Notes under the pieces: model-generated
Seen by the model: only the letters and a program-made list of their open reading frames with translations
The model's database searches: none
What the model was told of the DNA's origin: nothing
Translations under genes and position numbers: made by a program
NCBI GenBank assembly: GCA_029378245.1
Contig: JARKIF010000058.1
Coordinates: 1 to 64,000 of the forward strand
DNA: 64,000 nucleotides
Reading direction: 5' to 3'
DNA from: Roridomyces roridus
Lineage: Eukaryota > Basidiomycota > Agaricomycetes > Agaricales > Mycenaceae
Part shown: piece by piece, positions 1 to 10,826 of the stretch
How positions within the stretch are numbered: the first letter of the stretch is position 1
Layout of the letters: each line of letters begins with the position of its first letter

Positions 1-1
1 A

Positions 2-394
2 TGTAGCGCCAAGGTGAATGTGGTGAATGGTCACCGAGTCGATGGCAGTAGCAAGCTGGAAACTCGATCAATTCCTGCCACATTTATTGGCTACGGCACA
101 GGGGCGGGTAATTATATCCTGATTGACGATGATGGACGTCAGTTTGAGAGCCGGAACGTGGAGTTCGATGAGGGGATGCCTCACCGTACGACGTTCCAAC
201 CCAGTCCAAACCCGACGACAAATCGGTCCAGGATCAGGAGTCGACCTCCAACGGACAGCAGTCGTCGAGCCCACCATCCCCGCCTCATGACTCCGATGCC
301 CCACGTCCCAAAGCTGCGAAGGATATCAGCAGCACCATTACCGAGGAAAACATCATCCATGGCTCTCGCACCCGCAGTGGCAAGGTTGCATTGA
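2..394 (+). pseudogene. copia integrase C-terminal part (partial)
   Basis: The reading frame at position 2 continues the integrase C-terminal region (motif FIGYGTGAGNYILID, then the basic and proline-rich linker) seen in copy 2. It stops at 392-394. The reverse transcriptase follows in another frame, one base back (-1). That frame is open from just after a TGA near 167-169, so the two frames overlap for over 200 bases. The same discontinuity is present in copy 2 upstream of its deletion, so it belongs to the family rather than to this copy. Confidence 0.85.
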
Positions 395-1687
395 TGGCCG
401 TGAACCCCACCACAATGCCGCCCTTCGAAGATCCAATCCAGCGCTTGAACGTCGAGCTCGACGACGCTATTGCGTTAATGTCGTACAATCCAGACCGGCT
501 TTACGCACCAAAAACGCACGCCGAAGCCATGAGGCTTGATGCTCCGCGGTGGACGGCCGCAATGGATGTCGAGATGGCGCTCCACGACAAGAAAGAAACG
601 TGGGAGCTCCAGAAGCCTCCGCCGGGTGCGAATGTCATGGCATCCAAGTGGGTGTACGATTTCAAGAAGGACGGCCAAGGAAATTGGTTGCGGGACAAGG
701 CGCGCCTCGTAGGAAAAGGCTTCACGCAGGTGTACGGTGTTGACTATGAAGAGACTTGGGCTGCTGTTGCACGCATGGAGTCAATTCGAATGACAGCAGC
801 GATTGCCGCTCACCACAATCTTCACCTCTGGCAAATCGATTTTGAAGCGGCGTACCTCAACAGCGAGACCAAGGAAGAGATATACATGGCTCAGCCGCGT
901 GGATACGAAGTGCCGGGAAAAGAGGACTGGGCGTGCCGCTTGAGGAAGACAATATACGGGACTATGCAAGGCGGTCGTGATTGGGCTGCAACATTGGGGG
1001 AGACGTACAGCAACCTTGGATATGTGGCATCGAAAGCGGACCCCTGCGTTCGTGTCAAAATCTCCGATGACGGTGGATATACACTCACCGACACATACAC
1101 GGATGATGTATGGGGTGCTTCTTCAACCGTCGAGGAGGGGGAGAAACGCAAAGCGGAGTTAGCGGAAGCCTGGGATCTCAAGGACGTTGGCAACACTCAC
1201 CGTCTTCTCGGGATGCGCGTGGACCAAGACTTGAAGGCGGGCACTGTGACCCTTTCTCAGCGGGCATACTTCGAGAAGATGCTTGCGGACTTCAGTCTTG
1301 AGAACACCAAGCTTCGATCCACGCCGTTGCCTGTGGGGATTGTCCTCGACGCGTCTATGTCGCCCACCACGCCCGAAGACCGTGCACAGATGGTGGGGAA
1401 GCCATACCGACAGATCGTGGGATCTTTGATGTGGGGCCAGCTCGCAACCCGGCCCGACCTGTCATATGCCGTGAGCGTCTTCTCACGGTTTCAAACCAAT
1501 CCCGGAATCGAGCACTGGCGCGCCCTCATGCACACGGTCGGGTATATCCGCAACACTCTCGACTACGCACTAGTCTATTCGCGCGATGCACGCCTTACAC
1601 CGGTTGGATATTTTGATGCCGACTACGCGGGATGTCTCGACACACGCAGTTCCACGTCCGGCCACGTTTTCATCATGGCAGGCGCAC
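172..1687 (+). pseudogene. copia reverse transcriptase and start of RNase H (interrupted)
   Basis: This frame encodes the linker to RT and then a Ty1/copia-type reverse transcriptase: the KARLVGKGFTQ block, the WQIDFEAAYLN block with the first catalytic Asp, and the YTDD active-site box near 1097-1108. The start of RNase H follows (GYFDADYAGCLDT). Coding is cut at about 1687 by a nested element, and the reading frame then runs into inserted DNA and stops at 1788. The first ATG in this frame is at 394, but natural translation would come from an upstream gag-pol fusion. Confidence 0.85.
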
Positions 1688-1702
1688 CGAGGTGTAGCTG
1701 TA

Positions 1703-1799
1703 CCATTAATGCAATATGGTCGACCATTATTGCATCCCATATTGCAATAAAGGCGTACCTTGGCCGCCCAGCCAGGATAGGCCTTTAATGCATTATGGG
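1703..1799 (+). repeat. left terminal inverted repeat of nested element
   Basis: This 97-bp arm pairs with 4514-4610. The arm itself contains two smaller palindromes: one centred on GGTCGACC (about 1711-1733), and one whose sides are CCCATATTGCAATAAAGGC and its near-complement GCCTTTAATGCATTATGGG (about 1736-1799). Each arm could therefore fold alone. Confidence 0.9.
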
Positions 1800-2287
1800 A
1801 CAACACCATTTGGGGCAGCCCGGCTTGACGCCGGCAAAGCAGGGCTAAGCGAGACGCCGGGCAGTTTCACCGCCGCGTGTGCCAGCTCGGCAGATGACGT
1901 TGGGTTTGTTGACCGATCCGGTACAATCAGTTCTAATGATTCTCGATCTTGCCTCGACATCCTGATGTTCGCTGTCTGTCCGTATTTATAAGGTGTTGCC
2001 AGAAAGAAGTGGCTAGGAAAGAAATGACCACGAGGATGTCGTGTAACTGCTCTGCGTGTTCGCGCGGTGGCTTGTTCCACTCCGACTGCCATCAATGTTC
2101 AATGATGGTATTTCCGTTCCTTCGACCTCCTGGTCACTCCAGGGGCATTTTGGTGTAGACACTATTCTTAGTAGCCCTATTGAGGTCGGTTGACTTCCGT
2201 GGATGATGCAGCAGATCAGTAGATGTTGGATGTAATCGACGCGGTATACTGCGCACATGTACATCCTGCGTGATAACAGCTACAGTT

Positions 2288-3287
2288 CTCCCTGTTTCAT
2301 TTCTGATGGATGACCAGAGGGAGACAGGGGGATCAAGGTGCATGGTGAAAACTGCCGAGTGGAGACCCCCAGGTTGTTTTGCTTCCCGCTGCTCATCGCC
2401 GATCAGTGAACGGTGAACACTGAAATCTCCCTGTACACAGACAACCACTTGGAGCTCAGCGGCTAGATGAGTCCTTTCCAATTGATATGGTCACCCTACA
2501 CTTACAGGACTCACTAGGGCTGTCCCAATACTTGGAAAGTCATCCAAATTCACATTTCAACCGTGAATCAGCTGACAGCATACCAAAGAGTTGCTATAGC
2601 TCTGAGAGACTCCGAGAACCGTCAGAAGTAGTCTACAGGTGATGTTTCACTGCGGTAAAAATCCTGAGGCCGTAGCACAAGTACAACGACCACAACGAGT
2701 GTTCGACTCCAGAGTGGCGCACTCCTCGGTTAGTTTTGCCGTGAAATACCTCACTTTTGTCCCCTTTCCAGATGTCTTACAGCAGATCTCCCTGTTTCAT
2801 TTCTGATGGATGACCAGAGGGAGACAGGGGGATCAAGGTGCATGGTGAAAACTGCCGAGTGGAGACCCCCAGGTTGTTTTGCTTCCCGCTGCTCATCGCC
2901 GATCAGTGAACGGTGAACACTGAAATCTCCCTGTACACAGACAACCACTTGGAGCTCAGCGGCTAGATGAGTCCTTTCCAATTGATATGGTCACCCTACA
3001 CTTACAGGACTCACTAGGGCTGTCCCAATACTTGGAAAGTCATCCAAATTCACATTTCAACCGTGAATCAGCTGACAGCATACCAAAGAGTTGCTATAGC
3101 TCTGAGAGACTCCGAGAACCGTCAGAAGTAGTCTACAGGTGATGTTTCACTGCGGTAAAAATCCTGAGGCCGTAGCACAAGTACAACGACCACAACGAGT
3201 GTTCGACTCCAGAGTGGCGCACTCCTCGGTTAGTTTTGCCGTGAAATACCTCACTTTTGTCCCCTTTCCAGATGTCTTACAGCAGAT
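2288..3287. repeat. perfect 500-bp tandem duplication inside nested element
   Basis: Bases 2288-2787 and 2788-3287 are two head-to-tail copies with a 500-bp offset. I see no difference between them. The unit begins in a stretch reading TCTCCCTGTTTC and ends in CTTACAGCAGATC. No coding function is evident. The identity points to a recent duplication, or to an assembly effect. Confidence 0.9.
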
Positions 3288-4513
3288 CTGAGTAGGTGGA
3301 AGTGCTCGCTTCACTGCTATGTTTGTTTATCACACCGGTGCAATAGATAGCCCATGATCATATGACCCACAGCTATGGAATTACTGCGAGAAGTAGGGCA
3401 ACTCTCTGTCAGAATGGAGCCAAGATAGTTGCCCTCGCCCTTTCTAAACTTCATTCAGAATCGGGTACATTGATATAAAAGAAGCTTATCAGACGGGTTG
3501 AGCCTGCTCGGGGCGTTCCATTCCTCGTCCAATCGTTTAAACTTTCAGAAGCCAGGCCACTCCGATCGGCTAGATTCGAGTTAAGCGCTGTCAAGCGCCT
3601 GATGAACAAGATGACGGAGCTAAGAAGCCGGCACGCGCAGCTCGAGAAACCCAGATACAGGTTTTGTGAATCAGTGTAGAAGTATTACAGCCCAGGAGCT
3701 AGCCCAAGCGATTCCGAAGCCCACCCCAGCATCTCGGCACTCCGAGTCTGTGACAGCTGTCATTCCTGACACTTTCTGCCCATCACTTTCCAATTTCGCC
3801 ACGGCCTGTGAGCTCTTGGAGTCTTACAATTCAGGTAGCATCAGAACTTTTCGGCAGTTCCCTTGAGTACAGCAATTCAATCGAGCCACTCTCAAGTTTG
3901 CTATCTGGTTCAAGGTTGCAAATTCAGAGAATAAAACACCGGGGAAGGCTCTGGATCAGATGATCATGAGCAGTTTACCCACGCATTCCAAACAGAACGC
4001 TCGGGATGTTATGTCGGGGAGAAGCTGGCAGGCACCCAGTGAGTGTCTGCCAGTGGTACAAGTGCAAGTGATGGAACTTCAGGCGCTGAAATCGAGTGAA
4101 GTGGTACACAATTGACACAGCAGACACACAGGAAAGTAAATTCTGATCGCGTAACACCGACCAGAGCCGACCGGAAGCTAGCGAATGCAGGCAGGGCAAC
4201 AGATCTGTGTCACGAGGACGTGATCTGAAAACGACCCAAAAGCATTCACGGCCCTGATGGCTACAAGTGTCGTCGCTGACTGTCTCGCTTGTGAAGTTAT
4301 ACATAAACCAGAATTTCCCGAATGCAAAGGGAATTTGCCCGAATTCAACAGCTGATGGCATTGAACTCGGCTGTCTGTGGCACGATAGATCAAAATGATG
4401 GAACGAACCCTGGATAGGTGGAATTGCGGCCCAGGCGGCATGTGCAGCACTGATGGCCGTTGGGACGTCGTTGGTACGTCGCTAGTTGTGTGGCGTACAT
4501 AATGCATCACATT

Positions 4514-4610
4514 CCCATAATGCAATAAAGGCCTATCCTGGCTGGGCGGCCAAGGTACGCCTTTATTGCAATATGGGATGCGATAATGGTCGACCATATT
4601 GCAATAAGGG
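4514..4610 (-). repeat. right terminal inverted repeat of nested element
   Basis: This is the reverse complement of 1703-1799 with about four mismatches and carries the same internal palindromes. Just outside it the sequence reads AGCAACCACTG, which as a complement starts with CAGTG, a common hAT terminus. Confidence 0.9.
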
Positions 4611-4637
4611 AGCAACCACTGGTGGCGCACGCGGCAC

Positions 4638-5023
4638 CAGTGTCGTGGGCTTCAAAACGTCAAGCCACTGTCGCACTTTCTACCGTCGAAGCCGAGTACA
4701 TCTCCCTTACCCGGGCTGCCCAACAGATCAAGTCGATGTATCAATGGATGGCAGAAGTTGAGCTAGATCAAGAACTGCCTGCAAATCTCTACGGCGACAA
4801 TCGTGGTGCCGTCGACTTGACCAAAACGACAAAATCCCACAGCAAGATCAAGCACATCGATATTCGCCACCACTATATTCGAGAGCTCGTGCAAAGCGGG
4901 GAGATCAAAGTTCATTTTGTGCGTGGCACAGAGAACCCTGCCGATATATTCACCAAACCACTTCCGCGACTGGCTCATGAGCGCTATCTCTCTGAGCTCA
5001 ACATCCGTGCCCTTGCTCCGTAG
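4638..5023 (+). pseudogene. copia RNase H, C-terminal part
   Basis: Copia coding resumes after the nested insertion. It encodes the WASKRQATVALSTVEAEY block (RNase H catalytic Glu), the LYGDNRGAVDLTK block and the terminal HFVRGTENPADIFTKPL motif, and ends at a TAG at 5021-5023. The frame is open throughout. It differs from copy 2 at a few residues, for example IKSMYQ against IKWMYQ. A polypurine tract (GGGGGAG) follows, directly before the LTR. Confidence 0.9.
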
Positions 5024-5042
5024 GCGCCGGGATCTGGGGGAG

Positions 5043-5315
5043 TGTTGTAGGAGATCCGGCAGCCTGGGACAACGTGACCGTGTTCAATCCCAATTGCCTG
5101 AACACCTCTTCCTCTATATTTTTCCTATCCCTTGTTTCATGCCATGTGCTCTCCCTTGTTTCATCCCTCAAGCACATGGGATTGCTGGCTTACTCAGTGG
5201 CTGACTCAGTAGGAGCACATGGACTTTTTTCTCTTATTTCCAATTCTAGATAAGTGACCTGTATAAGTACCAGTCCTTCTCGTCGAATACATTATCTGTT
5301 CTTGCTCTCACAAAA
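5043..5315 (+). repeat. 3' LTR of copia copy 1
   Basis: The 273-bp LTR runs from TGTTGTAG to CACAAAA and aligns along its whole length with the 272-bp LTRs of copy 2, with several substitutions and small indels. Beyond 5315 the sequence is the minus-strand last exon of STE3. Read on the minus strand, the LTR supplies about 20 extra codons and a stop (5246-5248) to the receptor frame. Confidence 0.95.
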
Positions 5316-6317
5316 GAAAAGACACACCAAACCCCCCGATACTCCCTATTAGCCTCTGCCCTTATTCCAAATATAACAAAAAACAACATCCCAGTGACAG
5401 CCACAACCAGCCAAACCGCGTATATGTACCGCAAATCCACGGGGTCGAGGTCCTCTCCGGTGTACTGTCTGATGAAGGAGAACCCCGAGTGGACGTCTGT
5501 CCAATTTGTGTACGGTTCGAGACCCCGTGCATAATCCTCTGTCGCGCTGACAGTGATGAGGACTACGTTGTACGAGGCCAGGAAGATGACCATAAGGAGG
5601 AGGCGGAAGTATTCTCCCGGGGTGAGCAGACGACCAGTCCCTGTGTTGCACTGTGCCAGCACAGTGCGGAAGGTCCACCGCCTGCGGCAGATTTCCACGA
5701 AAGCCCGGGTGGAGTATATGAGTGCGAGGATGGCCGCGCTGAGTTGGGGGACTGTGAGGATGAAGATTGAGGGCCAGGATACGTAAATCATGGGCCAACA
5801 GCCCAAGTCCTGGATGATATCGAAGCGGTGACCTTGAACGACGTAGTCTGCGAGGTTTTAGCAAGGCCGACTTTCGGATGGTGGACTCACGAAGTGCCAT
5901 TATCATGAAAGCAAACCCCCAGCAAAGTGCGAACTCTGTTACGCGGTCTCTCCATCCCCGAGGCCGAACAGCGCAATGGGAAATCCGATAGAGCTGCATA
6001 GACAGGCACAGACTGTAGCCCGTGACACCCGTCTTTGCTCCCAAGATTATCTTGGTGGCTACACGCCGGCGGATTTAGTCAGAGGACGTGAAGGCATGCG
6101 ACGCGCGATACGCACCTATATCACACCACACAGGTGCGACAATGTCGACGTTCCCGGACCAAATTGTAGCGTCAATGGCGTAGACGAGATTGAAAGCAAG
6201 TAGCCAGGCTATTATCGAGAGTGTAGCGTAGTTCCGCACCCGCCAGTGGTGAGGTATGGTTACTAGGATCAGAAAGGAGGCAATGAACGGCGCGGCGGCC
6301 ATCGCGCTGGAGGGCAT
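5316..6317 (-). pseudogene. STE3: STE3-type pheromone receptor, tail truncated by copia insertion
   Basis: This is a class D fungal GPCR that binds farnesylated lipopeptide pheromones at the plasma membrane. The model has three exons: 6317-6116, 6058-5891 and 5847-5316, with 57- and 43-bp introns. Exon 1 has the start ATG, TM1 (FIASFLILV), the WRVRN loop, TM2 and the VWCDI junction. Exon 2 covers TM3-TM4. Exon 3 opens with the signature HYVVQGHRFDIIQDLGC and holds TM5, TM6 and TM7 (LRYIYAVWLVVAVTG). Splice phases agree and there is no internal stop over about 300 codons. After REYRGVW, some 12 residues past TM7, the frame crosses into the LTR at 5315 and gains about 20 foreign residues before a stop at 5246. 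The rest of the tail should lie left of the window, beyond the retroelement. The seven helices are intact, so it could still make a tailless receptor. I call it a disrupted gene. Confidence 0.93.
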
Positions 6318-7276
6318 TCTTGACGAATGAAGGAGTGGGAAGTGGCAGGGAGAGTGGGGGCTCGAGCTGGAAGGGCGATATCCATGGGCTCAGACGACCA
6401 CATTTCAAGGAATGTTGTATTCCGGGAGATCAGGTAGGGCATCTGTGAGACATGATCGCTCCATGATGGAACAGTTGGAAATAGTCTTCTTGACATGGAC
6501 GTCCATACCTTGATTCTGTTCCCCGCAGCGATGCGATGGACTCTTGTTCTGCGCTTCGTTTGCGTCTGGAAATCAAAGATTCGAATTGAACTTTGAGGCA
6601 GCCACAGATATTTTGTGCGGGTGGAAAAGCAGCGGAAGGTTCAACTTCCCGAACCGCTGATCTCCAGGTCGTAGGGCGATGGTGAGGCATGAGAATGAAC
6701 CACAACCACCACCCTACCTGTGCTGCCCCACGGTTAGAAAGCTGAGGCAAAACAACATGTGATGTAAGACCCCAATTTCAAAGGCGAGGGCGGGTGGGGA
6801 AAAGTTTCGGAGGTCTTGGAGGGTGGATTCGTGGACGTATGCGCTGCATTGCACGAGGTGCTGGCAGATGGTCGTGGTGTGATGATAGAAGGTGCGGATC
6901 ACAGATCATGTGTCACTCCGCTGTCACAAGAATCAGTCCTGCTTTCGCAGGCTCATCAGTACTACACTCTTGTTCTGCGCTTCGTTTGCGTCTGGAAATC
7001 AAAGATTCGAATTGAACTTTGAGGCAGCCACAGATATTTTGTGCGGGTGGAAAAGCAGCGGAAGGTTCAACTTCCCGAACCGCTGATCTCCAGGTCGTAG
7101 GGCGATGGTGAGGCATGAGAATGAACCCAGAACGACGACGCCAGACGAGGGCATCACCAACGCCCACGGCTAACCCAACAAATAAGCGGCGAAGAATTGA
7201 TTCCTCGCCTCGGAGTGAGTCCAATAACAGCGAAGTTAGTTTCACCAAGCTTCTTGACGGTTGAAGCTGAATTACA
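6318..7276. other. intergenic region with 162-bp identical direct repeat
   Basis: No convincing gene lies here. Bases 6540-6701 and 6966-7127 are direct repeats, 426 bp apart, with no difference seen. Minus-strand reading frames through both copies have no recognised domain. I searched for a CaaX pheromone precursor beside the receptor and did not find one. Confidence 0.6.
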
Positions 7277-8212
7277 CTAATGATACTTCTTCGTCCGGAG
7301 AAGGAGAGGGGAGTGCCAATCCAGCAGCCAATGTGACACAGAAAGATTAATACCGAAATGAATTATGCGAGAGTAGAACAGATCGAATACAGCCTGTCTA
7401 TTCCCCCTTATCATAGACAGACCGCGGTTCCCGTCTAGTGGCGATCGGTTCCCCCTTGCAAAACCGGGCAGTCCGGATAAGCGCACGGTCACCAGAGATG
7501 GCGCAGTTGTGAATGCATCAATCTCCCCAACGAAATCCATCACGACTGAAGGCCCTTGAGGTTTCGGACTGACAGTAAGATCTAGGGTGATCAATGCGGG
7601 GAACATCGCGCTGGTCATGCCGATGAGGGCCTGAAGGTACCCCTCTGGCGTGCACACGGTCAGGGACTCGAGCCTCTCGGAGATTGGCCACATGACGGAG
7701 AGCCACAGTCCGAGGAGCTTGTTCGACGAGATGGACATTTTGAAGTGGAGGGGGGAGCGACGGGATCGCTCAGCGAACGTTGGAATGAATAACGCGCCAT
7801 CTCCGTCCCAAGGCTTTTCCAAGTCGGCAAGATGAATGGCGCACCATAATTCAGGGGTGTCGAGTGCGACGGTGCGCCACGCTGAGCAGACGCGGGCAAG
7901 GACGTGGGGTGGCTGGCGGATGTCATCGCTCCGATACGAGGGCGAGGATAAAGCATCCGCGAGAGATGCAAGGAAGATGCGAGACAGCACCTCGACCGGC
8001 AGACGACGGAATGGCGAAATCGTGGCACGGAGAACGGTCATCTCCTCTTGCAGTGCGAGAGACCTGCGTCCATGGGTATCCAGGCGATCAACGAGCACCA
8101 AAATTTCTGCATCTATCTTTCTTTTCTGCGTGCCCATATCTAGAATACGCTGCCGAATTGCGTTGGTCTCATGCTCGGTGGGCGCGCTATTGCGAAGGCG
8201 AAGATGCGACAT
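7277..8212 (-). CDS. F-box-like protein, probably C-terminally truncated
   Basis: This is a single-exon frame of 311 codons starting at ATG 8212. A coiled-coil-like N-terminus (about residues 15-65) is followed by an agaric F-box-like segment, ISPFRRLPVEVLSRIFLASL, then HVLARVCSAWRTVALDTPELW. These are typical of substrate adaptors for SCF ubiquitin ligases, though the substrate is unknown. Leucine-rich material follows to about residue 240. The last 60-70 residues lose the pattern of the family, whose members are usually 450-550 residues long. The gene is therefore probably truncated or degenerate at its 3' end. It reads away from the STE3 promoter region. Confidence 0.75.
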   Translation of the reverse strand: MSHLRLRNSAPTEHETNAIRQRILDMGTQKRKIDAEILVLVDRLDTHGRRSLALQEEMTVLRATISPFRRLPVEVLSRIFLASLADALSSPSYRSDDIRQPPHVLARVCSAWRTVALDTPELWCAIHLADLEKPWDGDGALFIPTFAERSRRSPLHFKMSISSNKLLGLWLSVMWPISERLESLTVCTPEGYLQALIGMTSAMFPALITLDLTVSPKPQGPSVVMDFVGEIDAFTTAPSLVTVRLSGLPGFARGNRSPLDGNRGLSMIRGNRQAVFDLFYSRIIHFGINLSVSHWLLDWHSPLLLRTKKYH

Positions 8213-8711
8213 CCAGACGAAAACTGTGCCAGTCGACTCAGTAACTTATCAGAGGAAGAGTAAGAAGCGGTTACTTTTGTTCTGAGTACTGATACTGGGG
8301 CGTATCGGGTTGCACGGCCGTCGGGCAATGGTGGTCGGGAGGAAGAGACGTTGATGCGATCACGCATCAGAGAGCAACATTGGGCATGTGACTCTCTCTC
8401 TCTCTCCTCTCTTTCGCCGCACCACGGTGTTCTTGACCCGACTGGTATAGCACCACCAGAATGCCCAATCGTCTAGCTCGAATTTTGTCTTCCCTGGATA
8501 AAAGGCCACGCCCAGACCCAATGGCCCATGGGGATGGTGATTCGTGAAAATCCCACGTGGCACTTCGCTTAGTACCCGTTCGCCGCTTTTTTTCTTCCGC
8601 CTCTACATACCCCCTTGAAGAGAATGGAATATACCCTCAGCTTGGCCGCTTTACGCAGTCTCCCGATCTCGCAGCGTGTAAGAGTTCATTCTTGAAGGCT
8701 CACGACATCTC
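8213..8711. other. intergenic, divergent promoter region with (TC)n tract
   Basis: This region lies between divergently read genes. It holds a short TC microsatellite around 8392-8410 and no supported reading frame. Confidence 0.5.
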
Positions 8712-10671
8712 ATGAGTCATGCTTCACAGAGGATTGCGATTGCGGCGTCGAATGGCACCGGCGAACAGCTCCTACGACTTTTCGACGAGATTGCCACCGT
8801 TCCAGAATCCATATCCCGTCTTTTTCTTCCCGCCTTCTTCGCTCACCTTGATCTGATACAGGCGGAGCGGATGGAGCAGCTTGAAGAACTTACGCCAAGC
8901 GACACGCAACTCCTCAGGAGGGCGGTGCTGGCTATACAAGGCGTCGCGGCCATCCACATGTCAAATAAATCGTACCCTGAGCTCTGGCCCCCGCTCTGGC
9001 ACTGGTCTCGGCTTATCATGAAACACCAGCATTATCTGCCGGCGATGCAAAAAAAATCATCTGAGCGAGGTAGAGACATTGCTCGTTCTCGGCGTTTCAG
9101 GAATCTCACCGCCTCGAAAATAGCTTCATATCATCATCCTGAGACTTGTTGGCAGGCTAAATTACGACGAAATGCGTCCAGCCATCCGCGCCGCGCCTGG
9201 ATTTCGCCAGCTGGTGGCCAAAGTCTGGACGCTTTGCGTCCAGGACGAACGGGTCGGTACTGGCTTCAGCCGTGACCACTGTTTCGAACTCGTCATTGGC
9301 TTCCTGCAATCTGGCCTGGACCTCAAAGACCCAAAACATCAAGACGATGTCACCGAAGGATGCGGCGGCAGCCTCGTGGATTTCGCGGACGTCCTGGTCA
9401 ACTCTGTCCTCCACCTCGCCAGTGACGACACGGATAGATCCTTCCGATTCCTTTCCGACACCCTCTTCATCATCGTCGAGACGGAACACGTCCGACCGGA
9501 CCTTTCACCCCTGCTCCTCGATCGTGGACTTATCCGCGCGCTGGTGGTGATACTCAGCACTCTCAGCCTCAACTCCGGCTCTGCCCTGGATTATGGTTTT
9601 CGGGTTCTGATATCGCGAATGGCCGTACCACTATGCCAAGTACGGCTTGCCGAAGCCCTTGAAGCGGGGTTGCTCGCCGTTCTCGCCTCCGCTTTGGGGA
9701 CGCCCGGGTTGATTTCCGCCGCGGTCTTCGAGGAGTGTGTTCTGGAGCTCCTCCGCCCGTGTTTTCCCTACCGGTCGGTGCTGGTACCATTCCACCTCGC
9801 CCTCCTTGATAACCCTACGGAGACGAACTGGGAACAGTCTCCACTGTGGGACACCTGGTACAAGTTGCACAAGGCTTACACCACCATGCTCGCCACACTG
9901 CAACTACATGTCACGCGAGATTTACCCGTTCCTTTGCTTTCTTGTCACAATGTGGCGGTATGCGCGCGCCATAGCCTTTAGCGTCTACTCATCATCTCTC
10001 CCAGTGTGACTCCAGTATACGCTCTCGCAAGTCCTGTTCATCTTGCGAGAGCATGTACTACTGCTCTGTTGAATGTCAACGGTCGCGGTCGGATTGGCTT
10101 CGCGGCCATCGACAGACGTGTACCAAGATCAGAGCGCGTCCGCTGAGTAAGTGGTCACGACCCGCATGCCGTCGCTTACCCTCCCGTAGATGCCCCAGAT
10201 CCAATGACATCGCGTGATCGTTCATTTCTCCGCACCCTCGTCTACACAGCATGGAAGATGAATTTAGGGCAGATCCTCCTCTCCCAACTAGACCAGATGC
10301 TTGGGCTCGACTCTGACAGTACGGCTGACTTGGACATGCAATTCGTCACTTTTTTCCAGTTCGTTGACGGACAGCTCGAGATTGCCACTCAGGACTCTGC
10401 AAAGACCAACGACCGCGAATTATTCGGATCGATGTGGGACGATCAATTGGCGCGCGCAGCTGCCAGCCAGGGCCGTCTGCACCTCGCAATAATTTCGATT
10501 TTTAGATCGCCTGGAGAGACGTCGTGTCAACTCTTCGCCCTGCGAAGATCGCCGGCGCTGTAGGATGGGCTAGTGGCACTCGCGCGGGAGCTATCGGCAG
10601 GCGGGATGAACGTGGAGCAAGCTGCGTCTGTGATTGGGGCGAGAATCCAGGCTCTTTGTAGTGTTGTTTGA
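8712..10671 (+). pseudogene. MYND-finger protein (agaric family), frameshift and premature stop
   Basis: This gene belongs to a family common in Mycena-like genomes, with a long helical N-terminal region and a C-terminal MYND zinc finger. The ATG at 8712 starts MSHASQRIAIAA. WPPLWHW lies in the N-terminal part and PGFRQLVAKVW starts the central part. The finger is on exon 10005-10146 (SCSSCE...YYCSVECQ...HRQTC). Introns near 9085-9123, at 9958-10004 and at 10147-10189 fit by phase. Two lesions are visible. A run of eight A (9049-9056) puts the N-terminal exon out of frame with the next segment by one base. A TAG at 10561 stops the frame 36 codons before a second in-frame stop at 10669, and the related gene at 17151-19173 continues through this segment. 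Either lesion could be a sequence error, but both together suggest decay. Confidence 0.75.
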
Positions 10672-10826
10672 CGAGGGAGTTCTCTACTCGGGCCCTTGAC
10701 AGTGTCGGAGAATGGCGAGGACAGCTCGGAATGAATCAACTATTTTGCGCCTTGACTCCGCTGCTGTCGAAATTTCCCAAGAAGATGTCACGAGTGGGTA
10801 CCTATGAATACAGCGACGACTCGCCT

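Larger units (their letters stand above)
1688..4622. mobile_element. nested non-autonomous foldback DNA transposon, hAT-like by target duplication
   Basis: A block of about 2.9 kb interrupts copia RNase H. It has 97-bp terminal inverted repeats (1703-1799 and 4514-4610) that match at about 93 of 97 positions. Outside the repeats an imperfect 8-bp duplication (aggcgcac at 1680-1687, tggcgcac at 4623-4630) suggests hAT-type integration, but 7 extra bases (4631-4637) stand before copia sequence resumes, so the right edge is uncertain by several bases. I see no transposase: internal reading frames are short and carry no recognised domain. The interior includes a 500-bp tandem duplication. Confidence 0.8.
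1..5315 (+). mobile_element. Ty1/copia LTR retrotransposon copy 1, 3' half (5' part outside window)
   Basis: The first bases match the middle of integrase in the complete copia copy at 42953-47679, so the window opens inside the element. It then holds the end of integrase, reverse transcriptase and RNase H, a 2.9-kb nested insertion (about 1688-4622), the rest of RNase H and a 273-bp 3' LTR (5043-5315). The LTR differs from those of copy 2 at several positions, so this copy comes from another, probably older, transposition. Its right end lies inside the last coding exon of a STE3 receptor gene read on the minus strand. The 5' LTR and the left target duplication lie outside the window, so the insertion age and the full target site cannot be read here. 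Confidence 0.95.

Noticed and set aside
6318..7276. A pheromone precursor next to STE3
   Set aside because: I looked on both strands for a short frame ending in C-x-x-x with a MD(S/T/A)FTT-like start and found none.
8391..8410. CRISPR or regulatory repeat at the TC tract
   Set aside because: It is a simple dinucleotide microsatellite.
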